This document shows, piece by piece, positions 7,687 through 10,689 of a stretch of 10,689 bases of DNA. The stretch lies in assembly GCA_026786335.1 (NCBI GenBank), contig JAJAYG010000176.1, positions 1 through 10,689 on the forward strand, read 5' to 3'. This DNA is from Chitinophagales bacterium. Lineage in GTDB: Bacteria > Bacteroidota > Bacteroidia > Chitinophagales > UBA10324. Within the stretch, counting starts at the first letter, position 1. Each line of letters begins with the position of its first letter. A program made the translations under genes and the position numbers. Under the pieces are notes generated by a model. The model was not told the DNA's origin and searched no databases. It was given only the letters and a program-made list of their open reading frames with translations.

Positions 7687-7761
7687 AAATTTTTGTTCGC
7701 TGAGTCCCGCGCTCGCGCACTAAATCTGCAAGCGGAGACTCGGCGACGGGGAAAAATTTTT
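7687..7761. repeat. GC-rich palindromic element (REP-like or terminator hairpin)
   Basis: This long imperfect inverted repeat stands out as a GC-rich island in AT-rich DNA. The outer arms are AAATTTTT (7687-7694) and AAAAATTT (7752-7759). The middle stem is CGCTGAGTC (7698-7706) with GACTCGGCG (7737-7745), nine pairs including one G-T. The inner stem is CCGC (7707-7710) with GCGG (7732-7735), and A7736 is bulged. The 21-nt loop region begins with GCTCGCGC, part of a second small palindrome, CGCGCTCGCG (7708-7717). The element lies between the GH92 start and the end of the sorting-domain remnant. The shape fits a REP-type repeat or a strong terminator for the remnant's strand. No second copy occurs in the window, so repetition in the genome is not shown. 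Confidence 0.6.
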
Positions 7762-7774
7762 CATTAGAGTGAAT

Positions 7775-8073
7775 TTATTGTTTAACAAAAGTTATTGGCT
7801 TGTTAAAAGCATAAGCAAGATCAAAAAAGAAATAACAGCCGGGGTTAGAATGGAAATATCAATTGTGGTTACATCTCCGGTAGGTTTTCCTGCCATCACG
7901 TAACGACCGGTGATGTCAGTAATCTCCCAGCTCTCTGTACGAGAATTGTTTCTTGTCACGGAGATTAATTTTAATGCAGGGTTTGGAAAGAGCTTGAGGG
8001 TATCAATCGGCTGTATTGATTCTACTTCGGAGTAATGTCCGATCCATGAGTGTAAAGAGAACTCTTTTTTTTC
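7775..8073 (-). pseudogene. Orphan T9SS type A C-terminal sorting domain, frameshifted remnant
   Basis: On the minus strand this is open from just after a TGA at 8074-8076. It reads HSWIGHYSEVESI, then DTLKLFPNPALKLISV, WEITDITGRYVMAGKPTG and DVTTIDISILTP. These are the PNP, D-x-x-GR and I-D-I-S-x-L blocks of the type IX secretion sorting domain (TIGR04183-like). The frame then runs to a TAA at 7792-7794. One frame over it continues as GCYFFFDLAYAFN and ends ITFVKQ with a stop at 7775-7777, exactly the expected GxYFF and VKQ ending. A single missing C in the run at 7841-7844 (GGGG on the plus strand) explains the switch. No signal peptide or cargo domain precedes it. It is probably the left-over tail of a once larger secreted protein. 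An assembly indel cannot be excluded, but the missing cargo would remain. Confidence 0.75.
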
Positions 8074-8105
8074 TCAGTGAAAATCATCTCTGTATTCTCT
8101 GTGGT
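8073..8105 (-). repeat. Degenerate ACAGAG-type short direct repeats
   Basis: On the minus strand ACAGAG occurs twice, 9 nt apart (8097-8102 and 8088-8093), followed by the related CACTGAG (8073-8079). Translated, they give a TTENTE-like string. From memory, CACAGAG-type runs are common in intergenic DNA of many environmental bacteria, so this is probably non-coding repeat DNA at the 5' edge of the sorting-domain remnant. Confidence 0.35.
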
Positions 8106-8171
8106 AAAAAATATCTTCATTTTTTAAATCATTCTTCCTTTGCAAACGAAATAAGATAACACTTCAGTTTT

Positions 8172-8481
8172 TTATTCTTTGGTTCGAAGATGTTGTTTAA
8201 GAGATTTTGGATTTCTTCTGCCGTCCCATATTGCAAGGATCTCAATCGCAGCACTCATCTCTGTAAATAGAATAAAGTAATTCCCAATAATTCTTGCTCT
8301 CAAGTTTTTAAACAGTTCTTACAAAAACTTTTGGATGAATTTTAATAGAATCAATTTCATGATTTAAAATTCTGTCGAGTTTGTCACTGTATCTTTTACT
8401 CTTGTTTCTATGAAACCAATAATTAAGAATCTCGTCACGATCATCTGATGCCCTCTTCGGCCAGATTATTTCTTTAGCCAT
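8172..8481 (-). pseudogene. RelE/ParE-type toxin gene interrupted by a frameshift
   Basis: The ATG at 8481 overlaps the last 16 nt of the antitoxin gene, a typical toxin-antitoxin arrangement. Translation gives MAKEIIWPKRASDDRDEIL, then NYWFHRNKSKRYSDKLDRIL and IKIHPKVFVRTV, and stops at TAA 8308-8310 after 57 residues. In the +1 frame it continues KNLRARIIGNYFILFTE, then IEILAIWDGRRNPKSL, ending at TAA 8172-8174. Together the two parts match the full plan of Bacteroidota RelE/ParE toxins of about 100 residues: alpha-helical N-terminus, then the beta-sheet with an R-I-I-x-x-Y-F-I-L-F strand and the terminal I-x-I-L-A-I-W-D-x-R-x-N-P motif. The break falls at GTTTAAAAAC. Losing two bases there, or gaining one, accounts for it. 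It is either an inactivated toxin, a sequencing indel, or less likely a +1 recoding site (GTT followed by TAA). Such toxins are ribosome-dependent mRNA interferases or gyrase poisons; which applies here is unclear. Confidence 0.75.
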
Positions 8482-8708
8482 GCTGCTGTTTTTTTTCTTA
8501 CCTCCTCATCAGTTAAATACTCTCCTCTTTTTATTTGCTCTTCCGATTCTTTTACAATAGCAATCTGTTCATCATTCAAATGATAGACACCTTTTTCATC
8601 CAATTGAATTTCCCATTGAAGTAGGTTATCAATTTCTTGTAATCTATTTAAATCGTCAATAAGATTGATTCTTTCTGTGATGCTGTTTTTAAGTTCGGTT
8701 ATTGACAT
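8466..8708 (-). CDS. Antitoxin of a RelE/ParE-type toxin-antitoxin pair
   Basis: This is a small acidic protein of 80 residues, predicted mostly helical. It has an N-terminal leucine-rich helix (MSITELKNSITERINLID, then LNRLQEIDNLLQWE) and a charged C-terminal tail (EEQIKRGEYLTDEEVRKK, TAAWLKK). The tail pattern G-x-x-L-T-x-E-E-V followed by W-L is common in Bacteroidota antitoxins that wrap around RelE/ParE toxins. I chose ATG 8708. The longer in-frame start at 8771 would overlap cutC by 44 nt and add a 21-residue leader with no resemblance to a domain. A near-consensus -7 box lies just upstream of 8708. The gene is intact while the overlapping downstream toxin is broken, so this may be an orphan antitoxin. 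No DNA-binding motif is obvious, and the family name is uncertain. Confidence 0.75.
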   Translation of the reverse strand: MSITELKNSITERINLIDDLNRLQEIDNLLQWEIQLDEKGVYHLNDEQIAIVKESEEQIKRGEYLTDEEVRKKTAAWLKK

Positions 8709-8727
8709 GGCTTTTAGATTTTCTAAG

Positions 8728-9501
8728 TTAAAGGTAGGGATCATTCTTTTGAGTAAAAATTTTTTCTGCAAGCTCTTTTATTTTCAGAATCCTGTTTTCA
8801 TTTGAAGTGAAATAAGAAAATTCATCTGCTGTTTCACTTCCTAAATTCAATCCTTCTTTTTTGTAATGCATCGAACTCTGAACTTTTGTTTTAGCTGAAA
8901 AATGAAATTCATGAGTGCCTGTTCTTTTTACAACTTCAACAATATTTTCTTCATTGATTCCAGCTCCGGCGAGTAAAATGATTCTGTTATTTGCCTGCTC
9001 AACCAATTGATGAATCAGTTCGCTTCCGTCGAGCACATTTTGTTTTTGACCCGATGTGAGAATGCGATCACAACCCAATGAAATTATTTCTTCCATTGAA
9101 GCAAACGGATCTTTTACAAAATCAAAAGCGCGCTGAAAGGTGACTGACATTGGTTTTGCAACTTGAACTAATTCTTTACAACGTTCACTGTCTATTGTGC
9201 CATCCAATTTTAAAATAGCTAACACAACGCCATTAATTCCATTCAACTTACAGAATTTAATATCACGTTTCATGATTTCAAATTCTTCATTCGAATAAAT
9301 AAAATCACCTGAGCGCGGACGAATAAGAACATGAATAGGAATAGAAAGTTTTTCTCTGGCGAGTTTAATAGTCCCGCTTGATGGAGTAGTTCCGCCACCT
9401 TCTAAGTTTTCACAAAGCTCGATGCGATGGGCACCTGCTTGTTGAGCATTTATAGCTGAATGAATTCCGTTGGCGCAAACTTCGAGTAAAAGTTTCTTCA
9501 C
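8728..9501 (-). CDS. cutC: CutC family TIM-barrel protein
   Basis: This 257-residue cytoplasmic protein has the complete CutC signature: LLLEVCANGIHSA (4-16), GAHRIELCENLEGGGTTPS (23-41), IPIHVLIRPRSGDFIYS (54-70), then VTFQRAFDFVKDP, LGCDRILTSGQ and LLAGAGINEENI. These are the strands and loop residues of its (beta/alpha)8 barrel. CutC was named for copper tolerance in E. coli, but that phenotype was later traced to the MicL small RNA encoded at the 3' end of the gene, so the real biochemical role is unsettled. In this window it is the third gene of a minus-strand run after a ROK protein and an acetyltransferase, 3 nt after the latter. That context suggests sugar or glycan metabolism rather than metal handling (an inference). 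The last residues diverge (TQKNDPYL), which is common at this C-terminus. No copper-related gene is nearby. Confidence 0.93.
   Translation of the reverse strand: MKKLLLEVCANGIHSAINAQQAGAHRIELCENLEGGGTTPSSGTIKLAREKLSIPIHVLIRPRSGDFIYSNEEFEIMKRDIKFCKLNGINGVVLAILKLDGTIDSERCKELVQVAKPMSVTFQRAFDFVKDPFASMEEIISLGCDRILTSGQKQNVLDGSELIHQLVEQANNRIILLAGAGINEENIVEVVKRTGTHEFHFSAKTKVQSSMHYKKEGLNLGSETADEFSYFTSNENRILKIKELAEKIFTQKNDPYL
8729..8736 (-). promoter_or_regulatory. Candidate -7 box for the toxin-antitoxin operon
   Basis: On the minus strand this is TACCTTTA, one mismatch (final A for G) from TAnnTTTG, lying against the cutC stop and 20 nt before the antitoxin ATG at 8708. It could give the toxin-antitoxin pair its own transcript, independent of cutC. 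No -33 TTG is evident at standard spacing. Confidence 0.3.
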
Positions 9502-9504
9502 TAA

Positions 9505-10077
9505 TTATTTGAATGTTAAAAGTTCGGGGTAAGGAGTGAGTATGCAATAGATTGCTGAGTCTAAAAACTTCCCATCAAAAAAATAATCCTCTTTGAAAAG
9601 TGCTTCCCTCACAAAATTGTTTTTCTCCAATAATTTTATTGATGCTTCATTAGATGTATTTACGTTTGCATTGATGGAATGAAATTTTAATTCCTTAAAA
9701 CCATAGTCAACCACTTTTGAAATTGCTTCCTGCATAATTCCTTTTCGCTGAAAATCATAGTGGAGCATGTAACCGATTTCACTTCGGTAATTTTCTTTTT
9801 CCATTCGCCAAAAACCAATAAAGCCAATTAATTTATCCGATGGTTTTAAAGTAATGCCCCATGCAATTCCATCATTGCTGTTTTCTGATTCAGTTACTTT
9901 TTGAATGTGCTCAGCAGCATCCTGAATATTTTTTGCCCTAGGCCGGTCAACGTATTGCATCAGCTTTTCATCAGATCGAAATACAAACATTTCGTTCACA
10001 TAAGCTTGTGTTATTTGCCGAAGAATCAATCGATCAGTTTCAAGAACAGGGAACGGCTTAAAATTTAATTCCAGCAT
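9505..10077 (-). CDS. GNAT N-acetyltransferase, RimJ/RimL-like
   Basis: This 190-residue cytoplasmic acetyl-CoA-dependent acetyltransferase shows the RimJ/RimL-type (Acetyltransf_3) layout. The N-terminal strand is TDRLILRQI (14-22). A central beta-strand pair follows in AWGITLKPSDKLIGFIGFW (72-90). Next is SEIGYMLHYDFQRKGIM (99-115), carrying the acetyl-CoA pyrophosphate loop Q-R-K-G-I-M, where the second Gly of the usual Q/R-x-x-G-x-G/A is replaced by Met. The C-terminal part is NVNTSNEASIKLLEKNNF (138-155) and EDYFFDGKFLDSAIYCIL (163-180). Relatives acetylate the N-terminal amine of ribosomal proteins, but many acetylate other amines, so the substrate is open. It starts 19 nt after the ROK gene's stop and ends 3 nt before cutC, so the three are probably one transcript. 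Confidence 0.88.
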   Translation of the reverse strand: MLELNFKPFPVLETDRLILRQITQAYVNEMFVFRSDEKLMQYVDRPRAKNIQDAAEHIQKVTESENSNDGIAWGITLKPSDKLIGFIGFWRMEKENYRSEIGYMLHYDFQRKGIMQEAISKVVDYGFKELKFHSINANVNTSNEASIKLLEKNNFVREALFKEDYFFDGKFLDSAIYCILTPYPELLTFK

Positions 10078-10096
10078 TTATCAGAAGATTATTTTT

Positions 10097-10689
10097 CTAA
10101 ACTTTTTTTAATTCATTCCAGATCAAAGAAGCAGATCCTAAAATAGCTGCATCACTTTCGGGAAGCGAAGAGGGGAGAATTTTTGTTTTGCCTTTGTAGA
10201 TCTCCATAATGTTATCATTAAAACTTTTTATAGTTGGCTTAAAAATCAAATCACCTGCTTGTGCAAGGCCTCCAAATAAAAATATTGCTTCGGGGCTAAA
10301 AAGTGTTACTGCATTTGCCAATGCAAAGCCAAGTATTTGTCCGGTGTAATCAAATGCCAGCAATGCTTCTTCATCACCTTCATTCGCACGTTTAAAAATA
10401 AATGCCGAATCAATTTTATCGGGTTCTATAGGAGCACGCTTATCATTTTCAGCCAGAAATTTCATGTAAGATTTTCGCAAACCAGTGGCTGAACAATATG
10501 TTTCTAAACAACCATATCTGCCGCAGCCGCATAGCCGGTTGCTTCCGTTCTTAATAATCACGTGACCCATTTCACCGGCAAATCCATCGTGACCGTAAAC
10601 AATTTTTCCATCACTCACAATGCCGCTTCCCAGCCCTGTGCCGAGTGTGATAAAGAAAAAATGTTTCATGTTTTTTGCACCGCCAAAAA
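10097..10689 (-). CDS. ROK family sugar kinase/regulator, C-terminal part (5' partial)
   Basis: This is the C-terminal part of a ROK (repressor, ORF, kinase) protein. The frame is open to the right edge, and the residues before the Met at 10669 (FGGAKN) continue the family pattern A-K-x-x-K-x-F-x-x-x-T-L-G-T-G, so that Met is internal and the true start is outside the window. Visible motifs are ITLGTGLGSGIV (phosphate-binding loop), GFAGEMGHV (ROK signature with its His) and the zinc-binding CGCGRYGCLE. The FLFGGLAQAG segment of the second lobe and the ending AILGSASLIWNE follow. The N-terminal DxGGT ATP-binding segment and any helix-turn-helix are outside, so kinase and repressor cannot be separated directly. 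The CxCGxxGCxE block and lack of obvious extras fit a glucokinase/N-acetylmannosamine-kinase type enzyme that phosphorylates a hexose. It leads the run ROK, acetyltransferase, cutC. Confidence 0.9.
   Translation of the reverse strand, partial: FGGAKNMKHFFFITLGTGLGSGIVSDGKIVYGHDGFAGEMGHVIIKNGSNRLCGCGRYGCLETYCSATGLRKSYMKFLAENDKRAPIEPDKIDSAFIFKRANEGDEEALLAFDYTGQILGFALANAVTLFSPEAIFLFGGLAQAGDLIFKPTIKSFNDNIMEIYKGKTKILPSSLPESDAAILGSASLIWNELKKV

Noticed and set aside
7687..7761. CRISPR repeat or insertion-sequence terminal inverted repeat
   Set aside because: Only one palindrome is present, with no spaced copies, no transposase frame and no target-site duplication seen nearby.
8022..8120. 32-residue minus-strand frame starting MKIFFTTENTE
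   Set aside because: It mainly translates the ACAGAG-type repeats and then runs out of frame across the sorting-domain remnant, so a real peptide is unlikely.
8709..8771. Longer antitoxin start overlapping cutC
   Set aside because: It would overlap cutC by 44 nt and add a leader unlike the rest. ATG 8708 lies 20 nt after the cutC stop with a possible promoter box between.
10667..10669. ATG as the start of the ROK protein
   Set aside because: The ROK pattern continues upstream of it to the window edge and the N-terminal ATP-binding region would be missing, so the Met is internal.

Overview
The window reads as a low-GC Bacteroidota chromosome, most like the Chitinophagales/Sphingobacteriales side of the phylum, although I cannot place it more finely. 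Several things point there: a FecA-like TonB-dependent receptor, two DUF4421 outer-membrane proteins, a GH92 alpha-mannosidase, a remnant of a type IX secretion (T9SS) C-terminal sorting domain, and TAnnTTTG-type promoter boxes. No tRNA, rRNA, CRISPR array or insertion-sequence transposase was seen.

Layout. Positions 1-1006 (+) hold the C-terminal beta-barrel of a TonB-dependent receptor cut by the window edge. Lumazine synthase (1114-1608, +) and a metallo-beta-lactamase-fold hydrolase (1751-2584, +) follow, separated by a hairpin-containing spacer. Positions 2617-7643 (-) form a compact operon: a secreted GH92 mannosidase with a discoidin-like C-terminal extension, then two tandem paralogous DUF4421 proteins, with 22-nt gaps between genes. 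Positions 7644-8171 carry no intact gene. This stretch holds a GC-rich palindromic element and a frameshifted, orphaned T9SS sorting domain.

A toxin-antitoxin pair follows (8172-8708, -). The antitoxin is intact and the RelE/ParE-type toxin is frameshifted. A tight minus-strand run completes the window: a ROK-family sugar kinase or regulator (cut by the right edge), then a RimJ/RimL-like N-acetyltransferase, then cutC, with gaps of 19 and 3 nt.

Functionally, the right two thirds has a glycan-handling flavour. The GH92 enzyme would release mannose from alpha-mannosides such as N-glycans, and a ROK kinase could phosphorylate a released sugar. The left third is housekeeping (riboflavin synthesis) plus TonB-driven uptake. 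I found no convincing new multi-gene system. The points most worth a second look are the GH92-DUF4421-DUF4421 operon, the palindromic element, and a cluster of three apparent frameshifts within about 500 bp that either marks decaying DNA or sequencing error at homopolymers.
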